A stretch of 64,000 nt of DNA from NCBI GenBank assembly GCA_047636495.1, contig JBLILH010000016.1:1-64000 (forward strand), in the 5' to 3' direction. The position numbers and the translations under genes are program-made. The notes beneath the pieces are model-generated. The model worked only from the letters and a program-made list of their open reading frames with translations, ran no database searches and was not told where the DNA came from. Shown piece by piece: positions 35,568 to 44,547 of this stretch. The DNA is from Endobugula sp047636495 (GTDB lineage: Bacteria > Pseudomonadota > Gammaproteobacteria > Pseudomonadales > Cellvibrionaceae). Each line of letters starts with the position of its first letter. Position 1 is the stretch's first letter.

Positions 35568-36005
35568 CTAAAGTGTGCGCAATGCCTGCTCAACACCGCT
35601 TTCAAGTTGCCGCAGACGGTTGAACTCATCAAAAAGTCGCTGCTCCAAATTTTTAAAATTGAGGGGTAACGTGCGCTGACAAATATTGTAGTTTTTACCG
35701 CCCGCTTGATACCCTTTCCAACTTTTTATGCGATCCCCCTCTAGCGCTAGGAACTTCTGTATGAATTCAGATTGAGATTGACAATCTTCTTCTGCATGCA
35801 TACAAATCGGAAAGGCTTTTTGTTTTATTTGAGGTGCTTCTATATACGTTTCAAAATGAATTCCACCTTGATTATGATTGTGCCAATTCACTTTGTAGAG
35901 CTGTAGGTAAGCACCACGGTTATATATTTTCCATTCATCCTCAAACCAATTAGATTGTTTGAGTTTTTCTTCGAGATTATGGAAAATTTTCTTAATGTCT
36001 TTCAT
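35568..36005 (-). CDS. hypothetical protein, 145 aa
   Basis: This soluble protein is rich in aromatic and charged residues, with no signal peptide. The conserved-looking segments are NWFEDEWKIYNRGAYLQLYK, GIHFETYIEAPQIKQKAFPI and GGKNYNICQRTLPL. His residues cluster near positions 42-51 (NWHNHNQGGIHFE), and three single Cys residues are present. It is encoded between zur and the DUF1289 gene. I do not recognise a family. The position in a probable zur operon suggests a zinc-related task, which is inference only. Confidence 0.7.
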   Translation of the reverse strand: MKDIKKIFHNLEEKLKQSNWFEDEWKIYNRGAYLQLYKVNWHNHNQGGIHFETYIEAPQIKQKAFPICMHAEEDCQSQSEFIQKFLALEGDRIKSWKGYQAGGKNYNICQRTLPLNFKNLEQRLFDEFNRLRQLESGVEQALRTL

Positions 36006-36181
36006 ACAGCTAACTCTCTTGTATCATTTGCTTTATTTTTAGAGCAATCCAGTTATGCGGATGAGCCTATAAACAGATGAATAACAGGGTCAGTAGCACA
36101 ACCAACATAAAATATCGCGCTGACCGCTTTATCAATCTCATCATTCCACTATGCACATTTTTAATCAAGCGCAGAACAAAT

Positions 36182-36640
36182 CTATATACATTTTTTACAC
36201 ACCCCACTGAGTTCTAATGGGGTATCACTTAAATGAAAGCCAGTTTTATTGGTCACTTCTCGTAAACCCTTTAACATCGAAACATCAACATCCACTTCTT
36301 CAACGCGAGAACATTGATTGCAAATTAAAAACTGTGATGGTTTATGTTGATGCCGACAAACTATATGGGAACAAGCCACATATTTATTCGCTAATTCCAA
36401 TCGATGAGCGAACCCTTGAGTCTGCAAAAACTCCAATGCTCGATAAACTGTCACCGCAGAAATTATTTCACCGTGATTGTTTTTACAATCATCTACTAAT
36501 TCATAAGCGGATATTGCCTTTTGTGATGTTAACAGTATGCGTAACACCAGCTTTCGCTTTTTAGTTAATCGTTCACCTTTTTTTTGGCAATATTGTTCAG
36601 ACAATTCAATTTTTTTATTTAACTGATTAGCATCATCCAT
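36182..36640 (-). CDS. zur: zinc uptake regulator
   Basis: The 152-residue Fur-family repressor matches Zur in its linker and metal sites. The winged helix has SAYELVDDCKNN and SAVTVYRALEFLQTQGFAHRL. The sensory region has NKYVACSHIVCRHQHKPSQF and the structural zinc cysteines in FLICNQC and GVCKKC. When zinc is plentiful it should bind TGTTAT-N3-ATAACA boxes and shut off znuABC and the paralogue genes. A perfect box lies 197 bases upstream (36837), perhaps for autoregulation. DUF1289 and a hypothetical gene follow in the same direction. Confidence 0.92.
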   Translation of the reverse strand: MDDANQLNKKIELSEQYCQKKGERLTKKRKLVLRILLTSQKAISAYELVDDCKNNHGEIISAVTVYRALEFLQTQGFAHRLELANKYVACSHIVCRHQHKPSQFLICNQCSRVEEVDVDVSMLKGLREVTNKTGFHLSDTPLELSGVCKKCI

Positions 36641-36836
36641 TACGTGGAGCCCTTAGGAAAAATTCAATGTGAACAACTGCCATGCTTGCTCAAAAGATAA
36701 AACAGTATATTGGTGTACCTATCGGTACTGCTCGTCACTTGCAAAATAACGATGTCAAAAGCTTGTCTCGTAGAGCACACTCATTCTATGGACGCTCGTT
36801 TTAGCATAGCTGTGACGCATAAACATCCAACTATAA

Positions 36837-36851
36837 TGTTATGATATAACA
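36837..36851. promoter_or_regulatory. second perfect Zur box, between zur and topB
   Basis: TGTTATGATATAACA fits TGTTAT-N3-ATAACA exactly. It overlaps a second partial site to the right (ATAACATAACATATT), as in tandem Zur operators. It is 197 bases from zur and 327 bases from topB. Confidence 0.85.
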
Positions 36852-36909
36852 TAACATATTGGTAAGGCAATGGAAGCGCTAAATAACGAGGAAGTATAGG
36901 GGTAGGATA

Positions 36910-36974
36910 GGGGTCAGAGCCCTAAGTGAGCATTGGTTTGGCAAGGAAAAGGCTTTGTATAGGGCTCTGACCCC
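36910..36974. repeat. REP-like hairpin with GGGGTCAGAGCCCTA ends
   Basis: GGGGTCAGAGCCCTA (36910-36924) and TAGGGCTCTGACCCC (36960-36974) are exact inverted repeats around 35 bases. The same ends recur at 48336-48561. Such sequences usually accompany RAYT transposases. Confidence 0.8.
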
Positions 36975-37177
36975 TAAAGTTAAAGTGGACAAAAAGCTAA
37001 ATCTACCACAGTATTTTCGCAGCAATCAGTCGCATTACCTTTACTTGCACATTGAGCCGCATAAGCACTTGCTGACGAAAACCCAGGGCCAAAGGCATTG
37101 ATCATCTCGCGAAAACACTGTATAAGTAGACAGTATTTCAGAGAAGCCCCTCACCATACATCATTTGGAGCCAGCCA

Positions 37178-39145
37178 ATGATCCTCTACATCGCCGAAAA
37201 ACCCAGTCTTGGTAGAGCCCTTGCCGAGGCACTCCCCAAACCGCATAGCAAAGGCGATGGCTTTATTACCGTGGGCAATGGGGACATTGTCAGTTGGTGT
37301 ATCGGGCATTTATTAGAACAGGCCGAACCCGACGCCTATCACCCCGATTATAAAAAATGGAATATTGCTCACTTACCCATTATTCCCAAAGAATGGAAAC
37401 TAGAAGCCAAAACTAAGACAAAAAAACAATTATCTATTCTCAAAAAACTCATCAAACAAGCCAAGCTGCTCGTTAACGTGGGCGATCCCGATCGCGAAGG
37501 GCAAATATTAGTAGACGAAGTGATTCATTATGCTGGCGCCTCTAAAACAAAAATGGCCGCTGCTAAACGATGCTTAATTAGCGACTTAAATCCTTCCGCT
37601 GTCAAAAAATCACTCAACAACCTTAGAAATAATAGCGAGTTTATTCCCCTCGCCGCATCCGCATTAGCCCGCGCCCGTGCAGACTGGCTGTATGGCATGA
37701 ACATGACACGCCTATGTACCGTGCAAGGGCAGCAATCGGGGTTTAATGGCGTACTCTCTATTGGTCGAGTACAAACTCCGTTGTTAGGCTTAGTGGTTAA
37801 GCGCGATAATGAGATCGCCCATTTTATCGCCAAACCTTTTTACGAATTGATGGTTTCGTTATCTACCGTCGGCGTACCCAACAAAAAAACGCCCAACTCC
37901 AATTTATATAGTTTTAACGCCAAATGGAAACCCAGCGCTGCCTGCGAAGACTATATGGATGACGAGGGTCGCGTACTGTCGCGCCAGCTGGTAGAGAACG
38001 TCGCATCCCGCGTTATTAATCAAACCGGTAGTATTGTTAATTTTAATGCGAACATCAAAAAACAAGCACCCCCCCTGCCCTACAATTTATCCAGCTTACA
38101 AATTGATGCAGCTAAACGCTTTGGTTTAAGCGCCAAACAGGTACTCGATAGTTGCCAGCAACTCTACGAGCGTCACAAGTTAATTACCTATCCGCGCTCT
38201 GACTGCCGCTATCTACCTAAAGAACATTTCAGTGAAGCAGCCAACGTTATTAGCGCTATCGATAACAATACCGATGGCTTGCGAAACACTATCGACGCCT
38301 GCGATACCCGCAAAAAATCTAAGGCGTGGGATGATAAGAAAGTCAGCGCCCACCACGCTATTATCCCCACCCATAAAAAACTCAAGTCTAGCTCGCTAGA
38401 CAGTAACGAAAGTAAAATCTACGAACTGATTGCTCGGCAATATCTATTACAGTTTTTACCTCCCTTTGAATATCGACAAGTGCAAGTGGATGCCGAAATT
38501 GCAGGGGGATTATTTATTGCCAAGCGCAAGGAAATACTCGATCTAGGCTGGAAAATGGCCTTCCCGAAAAAGAAGACACACAATAAAGACAGCGACGATA
38601 AAGAAGACGAATTTTCCGACAGTGTTATGCCCACGCTCAAAAAAGGCGATGCTGTAGACTGTACCGACACTAACATAAGTGACAAACAAACCAGCCCGCC
38701 CAAACGGTTTAACGACGCCTCGCTGCTAGCCGCCATGACGGGGATATCCCGCTATGTCAACGACCCGGAAATACGTAAAACGCTACGAGAAACCGACGGC
38801 CTAGGCACCGAAGCCACCCGCGCAGGGATTATCGAATTATTATTTACGCGCAATTATTTACTACGCAAAGGCAAAGAAATACACGCGACCGACATCGGCC
38901 TGCAATTGATCAAAAGCCTACCCGACTGCGTCGCACTCCCCGACATGACCGCCCAATGGGAATCGCAACTCAACGACATCAGCCTACGCAAACTCGCCTA
39001 CCCACAATTTATGCACGCCATGACACAAAACTTAACCCAGCTGATAGATGCCACTAGCGGCGTGGTATTTGATGGCCTGAAGGGAAAAGGCAAAGCCTTT
39101 GTGAAACGACGCAAAAAAACATCCCCAAAAAGGGAAAAAGTTTGA
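37178..39145 (+). CDS. topB: DNA topoisomerase III, zinc-finger-free
   Basis: The 655-residue type IA topoisomerase has the Toprim domain first (YIAEKPSLGRALAEAL; NVGDPDREGQ with acidic metal ligands). Next come RADWLYGMNMTRL and the active-site tyrosine in LITYPRSDCRYLP. The conserved HHAIIPTHK and DGLGTEATRAGIIE follow. The C-terminal tail is short and basic, and no CxxC pair occurs anywhere, so no zinc finger is present. The length equals E. coli TopB. The start has GGAG eight bases upstream. The Zur box 327 bases upstream makes zinc regulation possible. It could also be an ordinary second topB from a mobile element. Confidence 0.92.
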   Translation: MILYIAEKPSLGRALAEALPKPHSKGDGFITVGNGDIVSWCIGHLLEQAEPDAYHPDYKKWNIAHLPIIPKEWKLEAKTKTKKQLSILKKLIKQAKLLVNVGDPDREGQILVDEVIHYAGASKTKMAAAKRCLISDLNPSAVKKSLNNLRNNSEFIPLAASALARARADWLYGMNMTRLCTVQGQQSGFNGVLSIGRVQTPLLGLVVKRDNEIAHFIAKPFYELMVSLSTVGVPNKKTPNSNLYSFNAKWKPSAACEDYMDDEGRVLSRQLVENVASRVINQTGSIVNFNANIKKQAPPLPYNLSSLQIDAAKRFGLSAKQVLDSCQQLYERHKLITYPRSDCRYLPKEHFSEAANVISAIDNNTDGLRNTIDACDTRKKSKAWDDKKVSAHHAIIPTHKKLKSSSLDSNESKIYELIARQYLLQFLPPFEYRQVQVDAEIAGGLFIAKRKEILDLGWKMAFPKKKTHNKDSDDKEDEFSDSVMPTLKKGDAVDCTDTNISDKQTSPPKRFNDASLLAAMTGISRYVNDPEIRKTLRETDGLGTEATRAGIIELLFTRNYLLRKGKEIHATDIGLQLIKSLPDCVALPDMTAQWESQLNDISLRKLAYPQFMHAMTQNLTQLIDATSGVVFDGLKGKGKAFVKRRKKTSPKREKV

Positions 39146-39335
39146 CGTTAGTCTCTAAGTGTTCCATAACATAATGCGAAAACCATAAACTGAAAACCTC
39201 TTGGTGGAATCGCCCTTGTGTTTATTTTGGTGAATTCCCTACCCGAGTGCACCTCCGATACTTTCAAAGTGACCGCACTTACGTATCTAAAAAATGAGGC
39301 TCTAACAATTGATGTAATCTGGAGAACCGCAAGCC

Positions 39336-39704
39336 ATGTTGTATCAACATTTCACCGCCAATAGACGCCATACGTTGATGCACTTTTTTTATTGTACGTT
39401 AAGCTACCGTAAGATTAGATGTAGTCGACGTACCCACCATACAAGTATTTCACGCGAAGTGACAAGAAATCAGCAACAAGTCTGGATGTTTATTTTGCCG
39501 ATCTCTATTCACCGTGACAAGGAAGCATAAATTAAAATGCCACGGTTTATTCATGTAATATTATCTAAGGGGGTGGTAACAGTTGAACTAAGAGTGCTTA
39601 CTACTGCTATCGAAAAATTGAATACTCGGCCTCGAAAACCCCTCAATTATCGGACCCCCAATGAAGCATTGTCGAAACGAACGGTAAGTAAACCTGAAAC
39701 TTGA
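39336..39704 (+). pseudogene. IS30-family transposase remnant
   Basis: An N-terminal piece (RTHHTSISREVTRN, like the IS30 helix-turn-helix SHTTISREI) is followed after a deletion by the IS30 C-terminus from 39597, LTTAIEKLNTRPRKPLNYRT and PNEAL, ending at TGA 39704. The catalytic core is missing, so the element is dead. Confidence 0.7.
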
Positions 39705-39713
39705 CTTCGCACC

Positions 39714-40946
39714 TTATAAAGACATAACAAAATGGTGGTAGTCAGCTACTTTTAAACCCGCATAACCATCAGGATGATCACTTTCAATTAAGAATGACTG
39801 TTCTAGTTTACCCTGCGCGGTTAGTGTTAAATCAATTAATTTTTTTCTGACCTGCTTACCCGAAGCATCTTTTAACAATAATATTTTTGGTAGATGCCGA
39901 TATTTTTGGTTGCGCTCCAATACAATAGCTAAATAGCCATTCACTAACTCCACGATGGTGCCGGGTGGATACAAACTAATGGCTTCAATAAATTGCAGCG
40001 CTAACTTTTCATCAAATTGTGTACCACGATGTTTATAAATCTCTTTAATAGCGGCAGAGGGTGTTATCGCCTTTGAGTAATGACGGTCTGCAGTCATTGC
40101 ATCATAACTGTCTGCGAGTGATACGATTTTAGTGTGTTGGGAAAGTTTGCTTCCATTTAATCCACGGGGATAACCTTTCCCATCAACACGTTCGTGGTGG
40201 TTATAGGCAACATCAACGCTATAGCCTATATCGGGAGATGCCATCAGTAAGTTGCGGCCTAAAGTGACGTGTGCCTGCATTTGCATCCATTCTTTTGGCG
40301 TAAGCTTGTCTGGTTTATCAAGAATGGCATTAGGGACGCGTATTTTCCCCACATCATGCAACAAACCACACATTCCCAAAGAAAAAAGCTCGTCTTTTTC
40401 ATAACCTAATTGTCTGCCAAAGGCGATACATAAAATACAAACATTAAGAGAATGATCGGCGGTATAACTATTTGAATCTCTCACTTTACTCATCCACAAC
40501 ATTGCATTGGGGTTTCGCAATATGCTGTCGACACAATTCTCGACCGTTTTCCTTATCTCTTGGGTGTTGATAACGCCACCTAAAACGATATCATCGAAAA
40601 TTGTTTTTGTTTTCTGACGCGATGCACTAAATGCTTTGTGCGACTTGTCATATTCATGCGCCATACTCAGTTTATTAATATAGCGTGTTTTACTTGGCGC
40701 TGTTTTTCCTGACGCATGATGGGGTTCAAATTTGTTACCCTGCACGTTTTCAACGACAGGGTCTACCCACACATACGTGCATTCCTCTTCTAACAGACAA
40801 ATATCAGCGTAACTTTCTATCATAAAACCTTGATACAGGAATGAAGAGTCTAGCCATTCTTTATCTAGTCTCGACACGTACATACCAATTGCTAGACTAG
40901 AAACTGGCAGTTTGAGCATGTTGGAATTATCGTCTGTTAATTTCAT
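39714..40946 (-). CDS. HD-GYP cyclic-di-GMP phosphodiesterase with DUF3391
   Basis: The 410-residue protein should degrade cyclic di-GMP. The N-terminal DUF3391 region is about residues 12-130 (LPVSSLAIGMYVSRLDKEWL). The HD-GYP domain holds HSLNVCILCIAFG, the HD pair in LLHDVGKIRVPN, and the GYP signature in HHERVDGKGYPRGL, followed by DSYDAMTADRHY. All metal-binding His and Asp residues are present, so it is probably active. It has no signal peptide or membrane segment. It may balance the diguanylate cyclase at 10151, although the two are not linked in an operon. Confidence 0.92.
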   Translation of the reverse strand: MKLTDDNSNMLKLPVSSLAIGMYVSRLDKEWLDSSFLYQGFMIESYADICLLEEECTYVWVDPVVENVQGNKFEPHHASGKTAPSKTRYINKLSMAHEYDKSHKAFSASRQKTKTIFDDIVLGGVINTQEIRKTVENCVDSILRNPNAMLWMSKVRDSNSYTADHSLNVCILCIAFGRQLGYEKDELFSLGMCGLLHDVGKIRVPNAILDKPDKLTPKEWMQMQAHVTLGRNLLMASPDIGYSVDVAYNHHERVDGKGYPRGLNGSKLSQHTKIVSLADSYDAMTADRHYSKAITPSAAIKEIYKHRGTQFDEKLALQFIEAISLYPPGTIVELVNGYLAIVLERNQKYRHLPKILLLKDASGKQVRKKLIDLTLTAQGKLEQSFLIESDHPDGYAGLKVADYHHFVMSL

Positions 40947-41478
40947 GGTAATACACTCACCTCATATCTTACTCTAAAGCCATTCACTCATCACCAGCCT
41001 ACCTACTAACCACAACCACAACCACAAAAAGCATGACCCGTTTCGCTAATAATTTTTCACTCCGTTTTTAATAAGGTAACCACGTTAAGTTGTTGCGCGA
41101 AAAAAATATCGTAGTGGTAATTAAAAACCCCTATAGCGCGCGTCGAAACACCCAAAGAATATCCAAGAAAAACCCAATGGTAGCTAACGGTCAACGCCAA
41201 AATACTGGCGTATACACTCAATATTATTGATCAATTCTGAAACCTATTATGTTCTAGCTCTACATAGAAGGTATACCGATGATCGATAGGCACACTGACC
41301 ACTTGACAAAACAGCAAAGGATGTTTTGTCAACACACATAATTACATTCACTGAAGATAATAATAGTCCGTAAGTTTATATTTAACCAGTCGTTATCGGG
41401 CAGCCCAAAAAAGCCAATTCAACTGGGCATGACGAATATCAATATCCATGCGCACCACACAAAAAGCAGCAACTATTC
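40947..41478. other. intergenic region
   Basis: No gene is visible in these 532 bases. The HD-GYP promoter must lie at the left. A short ACCACA repeat occurs near 41010-41030. Nothing else is notable. Confidence 0.5.
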
Positions 41479-42393
41479 TTATGGCAAAAATCCATCGATA
41501 GATAAATAACGCTCGCCAGTATCATAATTAAACCCTAACACCTGCGCGCCTTCGGCTAGCGTGGGTAATACTTGGTTAATCGCCGCTAGCGTTGCACCTG
41601 ACGAGATACCGACCAACATGCCCTCTTCTGTTGCGCAGCGTCTTGCCATGTCTTTTGCGTCTTCGGCATCGACTTTAATGATGCCGTCTAACAAGTTAAC
41701 ATCTAGGTTTTTAGGAATAAAACCTGCACCAATACCTTGAATAGGATGAGGGCTAGGATCACCACCCGAAATCACCGGCGATGCTGATGGTTCGACCGCA
41801 AATATTTTTAATTGTGGCCATGCTTTTTTGAGGACTCGTGCACAAGCTGTAATGTGGCCACCTGTGCCTACGCCGGTCACGATGGCATCTAAACCATCGG
41901 GGAAATCGGCAAGTATTTCTTGCGCGGTATACTCAACGTGCACATCAATATTGGCAGGGTTTTCAAACTGCTGTGGCATCCATGCGTTTGGGGTTGCGGC
42001 CACTAGCTCTTGTGCTTTAGCAATCGCACCGATCATACCTTTTTCTTTTGCGGTTAACTCAAATGTTGCACCGTAAGCCAGCATTAAGCGACGACGTTCT
42101 ACCGACATACTCTCGGGCATCACCAACACCAACTTATAGCCTTTAACGGCAGCCACCATCGCAAGGCCCACACCGGTATTACCCGAGGTTGGCTCAATAA
42201 TGGTTGAACCGGGTGTTAACGACCCGTCTTTTTCAGCCGCTTCAATCATCGCCAAGGCAATTCGATCTTTAATCGAGCCGCCAGGGTTTGATCGCTCACT
42301 TTTAATCCACACGTTTTGCTTATCACCAAACAAACGCTGGGCTTTAATGTGTGGGGTATTACCGATAGTTTCTAGAATTGACTGCGCTTTCAT
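41479..42393 (-). CDS. cysK: cysteine synthase A
   Basis: This 304-residue PLP enzyme joins O-acetylserine and sulphide to cysteine. The PLP lysine is in ERSNPGGSIKDRIAL, the substrate loop in EPTSGNTGVGLAMV, the phosphate loop in TGVGTGGHIT, and PLP N1 contacts Ser in VGISSGA. Its length is slightly below the 315-323 aa of E. coli CysK. The start is well placed at 42393. A Fur-like box lies 119 bases upstream, but it more probably serves hemP. Confidence 0.93.
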   Translation of the reverse strand: MKAQSILETIGNTPHIKAQRLFGDKQNVWIKSERSNPGGSIKDRIALAMIEAAEKDGSLTPGSTIIEPTSGNTGVGLAMVAAVKGYKLVLVMPESMSVERRRLMLAYGATFELTAKEKGMIGAIAKAQELVAATPNAWMPQQFENPANIDVHVEYTAQEILADFPDGLDAIVTGVGTGGHITACARVLKKAWPQLKIFAVEPSASPVISGGDPSPHPIQGIGAGFIPKNLDVNLLDGIIKVDAEDAKDMARRCATEEGMLVGISSGATLAAINQVLPTLAEGAQVLGFNYDTGERYLSIDGFLP

Positions 42394-42511
42394 GATGAGT
42401 TCCCAATTGTTTTGTTAAATATGGAGATGCGACACCCTCAAAGGTATGCCCTTATTGATGTTAAAACAAGGTCAAACTTCAGACATTTTCTATACGCGCC
42501 CTTTTTTTGGT

Positions 42512-42530
42512 AATGATTCTCAATTGCATT
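42512..42530. promoter_or_regulatory. Fur box upstream of hemP
   Basis: AATGATTCTCAATTGCATT resembles the Fur 19-mer (GATAATGATAATCATTATC), with the usual TGATTCTCA core. It lies between cysK and hemP, 176 bases before the hemP start. Confidence 0.65.
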
Positions 42531-42705
42531 GACATAACAAGAATAACCCTTTATTATTCTCTACATCTAACTAGGTACGTACATCCTAAACCCAATGCTA
42601 CGATGTGCGCGCCTTAGTGAGATGCCAACAATACGCAATATTATTACTTGAAGTCAATATGTAAGAACGAGTCCGTTCGTCGCATTTATAATAGGCAAAG
42701 TACGT

Positions 42706-42873
42706 ATGAACACCCGCATTACAAATACGATGACAACATCGAGCGATCTCACTACCCGCAAAGTGTCTTCACGTGAATTATTACAAGGTGGAAAGAGATT
42801 AGTCATTCACCATGCGGGGGCAGATTACGTATTACAAGAGACGCGATCTCATAAACTTATATTAACTAAGTAA
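42706..42873 (+). CDS. hemP: HemP/HmuP haem-uptake protein
   Basis: The 55-residue protein carries the whole HemP signature: SSRELLQGGKRLVIHHAGAD, then YVLQETRSHKLILTK at the C-terminus. HemP/HmuP proteins are required for expression of haem uptake genes in some bacteria. The gene is intact, although the transporter genes that follow are broken. A Fur box lies upstream. The start could also be the internal ATG at 42730, which would leave 47 residues, close to the family length. Confidence 0.88.
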   Translation: MNTRITNTMTTSSDLTTRKVSSRELLQGGKRLVIHHAGADYVLQETRSHKLILTK

Positions 42874-43024
42874 TTAGTTGCGTTGTTGTTTTTAGCCAAG
42901 CCAATTGACCTCCCCCTCAGTTGTGTTAATCAGCCAGGCTATTTTTTTGTGAGCAGCCATTCTTATTCCGTCGAATAATAAAAACCCGTATCCTATCTTT
43001 CATTTTTAATATTTCTGGTAAAAC

Positions 43025-43396
43025 ATGAAGCCCCGACGATGCTTTTATCACGTATTTTTCACTCTGCTTTTTTCCATTTTCTTCGCATTAAGTTATGCCG
43101 ATATTGAGCACGTCGCCGTTGCAGGTGGCTCTATCACCGAAATTATTTACCGCTTAGGCGAACAACACAAAATTGTCGGTGTGGACTCTACTAGCCAGTA
43201 CCCAGTGGCGGCAAAAGACCACCCGTTATTGGGCTACGCACGCAATGTGTCCACCGAGGGCGTACTTTCGCTTAGCCCAGATTTATTTATTGGCGAAACC
43301 GATACTGGCCCCTCTAAAATCGTCAATCAAATTAAGGCGACGGGTGTAAATACCGTTATCACCAAATCATATCCGGTTAAACCAGCAACCACTTGA
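43025..43396 (+). pseudogene. hmuT: haem ABC transporter binding protein, N-terminal piece
   Basis: A signal peptide (FYHVFFTLLFSIFFALSYAD) is followed by the HmuT/BtuF-type start: IEHVAVAGGSITEIIYRLGE, KIVGVDSTSQYP and LLGYARNVSTEGVLSLSPDL. It stops at residue 123 of about 280, where the frame joins sequence from the ATPase gene. The deleted stretch would have held the rest of hmuT, all of hmuU and the start of hmuV. Confidence 0.8.
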
Positions 43397-43398
43397 CC

Positions 43399-43995
43399 AA
43401 TACTCTGCCGAACACTTATCCACTTTGCGAGCAGTAATGACCCAAGACTACGGCATAGCCTTTAGCTTTACTGTAAGTGAAGTTGTTAGCATAGGTTGCT
43501 TTGTCTACGAGCAACAAATAGCTCGCTCAGAACGTGAATGCATTGTTGATGATGTTTGCGGTTTATGCACCTAAACGCATTGGCTGACCGGCAATTTACC
43601 ACGCTCTCTGGCGGCGAGCAGCAACGCACCAACTGGCTAGAGTGCTGGCTCAATTATGGTATCATTACCCTCACGATTCACCTCGCTATTTATTTTTAGA
43701 TCAGCCCAACTCGAGTTTAAATATTTTTCATCAATACTAGATACTCTCGCTAACCAAGCAATTAACCCAACGCAATATCGGTGTGCTAGCAGTCGTCCAT
43801 GACTTATTGCTCGCGGCCAGCTTTGCCGATTACTTGGCCTTACTCGAAAAAGGCAATATCGTTACACAAGGTATACCTGCCGATGAACTCCAGCCACATT
43901 TCCTGTCTGCGGTTTATAGCATTAGTGCAGAGTTTTTTCAATATCCAGAAATGCTCAAACCGTCCGTTATTATCAAGGAAACTATGCGCACTTAA
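43399..43995 (+). pseudogene. hmuV: haem ABC transporter ATPase, decayed C-terminal part
   Basis: Reading across frames gives AVMTQDYGIAFSFTVSEVVS, then HLNALADRQFTTLSGGEQQR (the ABC signature), YLFLDQPNSSLN (a damaged Walker B, normally LDEPTSSLD) and IGVLAVVHDLLLAASFADYL (the H-loop). A stop near 43572, a frameshift after LSGGEQQRT near 43632, and a TAG at about 43738 break it. The Walker A part is missing. The last piece from 43783 is still open to 43995. Confidence 0.85.
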
Positions 43996-44024
43996 TCCTT
44001 CTTGCATTCACTCTTTACCTCAGT

Positions 44025-44085
44025 TTTATTTAGCATTAACTCTTTGCATTCACTCTTTGCATTAACTCTTTGCATTAACCCACCA
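44025..44085. repeat. short tandem repeat TTAACTCTTTGCA
   Basis: The 13-bp unit [C/T]TTGCATTAACT/TTCACTC recurs about four times between the hmuV remnant and bfd. Confidence 0.6.
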
Positions 44086-44140
44086 ATTGATTACTGCGCC
44101 TACCTCGGCAGGTTACTCTCTGCTTACAAATACAATTGAC

Positions 44141-44159
44141 AACGATTATCATTTGCATT
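44141..44159. promoter_or_regulatory. Fur box upstream of bfd
   Basis: AACGATTATCATTTGCATT fits the Fur consensus in its ATTATCATT core. It lies 35 bases before the bfd start. Confidence 0.7.
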
Positions 44160-44194
44160 AGAATTCATATCATTACTTCAAGAGCGTAGATATT

Positions 44195-44425
44195 ATGTTT
44201 GTTTGTCTTTGCAAGGGTATTACCGACACACAGATTAAGCAGTCGATTCAAAATGGGGCATCTAGCTTACATGACATTAGGCGTGAGCTTGGTGTAGCGA
44301 CACAATGCTGTAAATGTTTGCCCGATGCTAGGGCGATAGTCAACGAAGCCCTAAAACAACGAGCCACGAATAACCACACTACGCCACTATCGGCTTTTTC
44401 ATCAAACCTTTTTTTTCCTGCATAG
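44195..44425 (+). CDS. bfd: bacterioferritin-associated ferredoxin
   Basis: The 76-residue protein binds a [2Fe-2S] cluster through Cys4 and Cys6 in FVCLCKGIT and the cysteines in QCCKCLPDA, with the family spacing. It donates electrons to release iron from bacterioferritin when iron is low, consistent with the Fur box just upstream. No bacterioferritin gene is in the window. The last ~18 residues (TTPLSAFSSNLFFPA) are extra relative to typical Bfd and may be a random extension. Confidence 0.92.
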   Translation: MFVCLCKGITDTQIKQSIQNGASSLHDIRRELGVATQCCKCLPDARAIVNEALKQRATNNHTTPLSAFSSNLFFPA

Positions 44426-44547
44426 GCCTTTGCTACGCAAGCGAAAAAAAAATCGATGTCGCTGCCAGTAATATTTTTCATTCAATCAATGGCTTATGTA
44501 AAAATTATATTTTCTCGATAAGTCGGAGTAGACCCCCCCCCCTAAAT

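Larger units (their letters stand above)
36641..37177. other. control region between zur and topB
   Basis: This gap holds the Zur box at 36837-36851 and the RAYT/REP-type hairpin at 36910-36974. No coding frame of note is present. The rightward promoter of topB and the leftward one of zur must lie here. Confidence 0.6.

Noticed and set aside
42512..42530. Fur box as regulator of cysK
   Set aside because: The distance and the presence of hemP on the other side make hemP the more likely target; cysK control by Fur is not supported.
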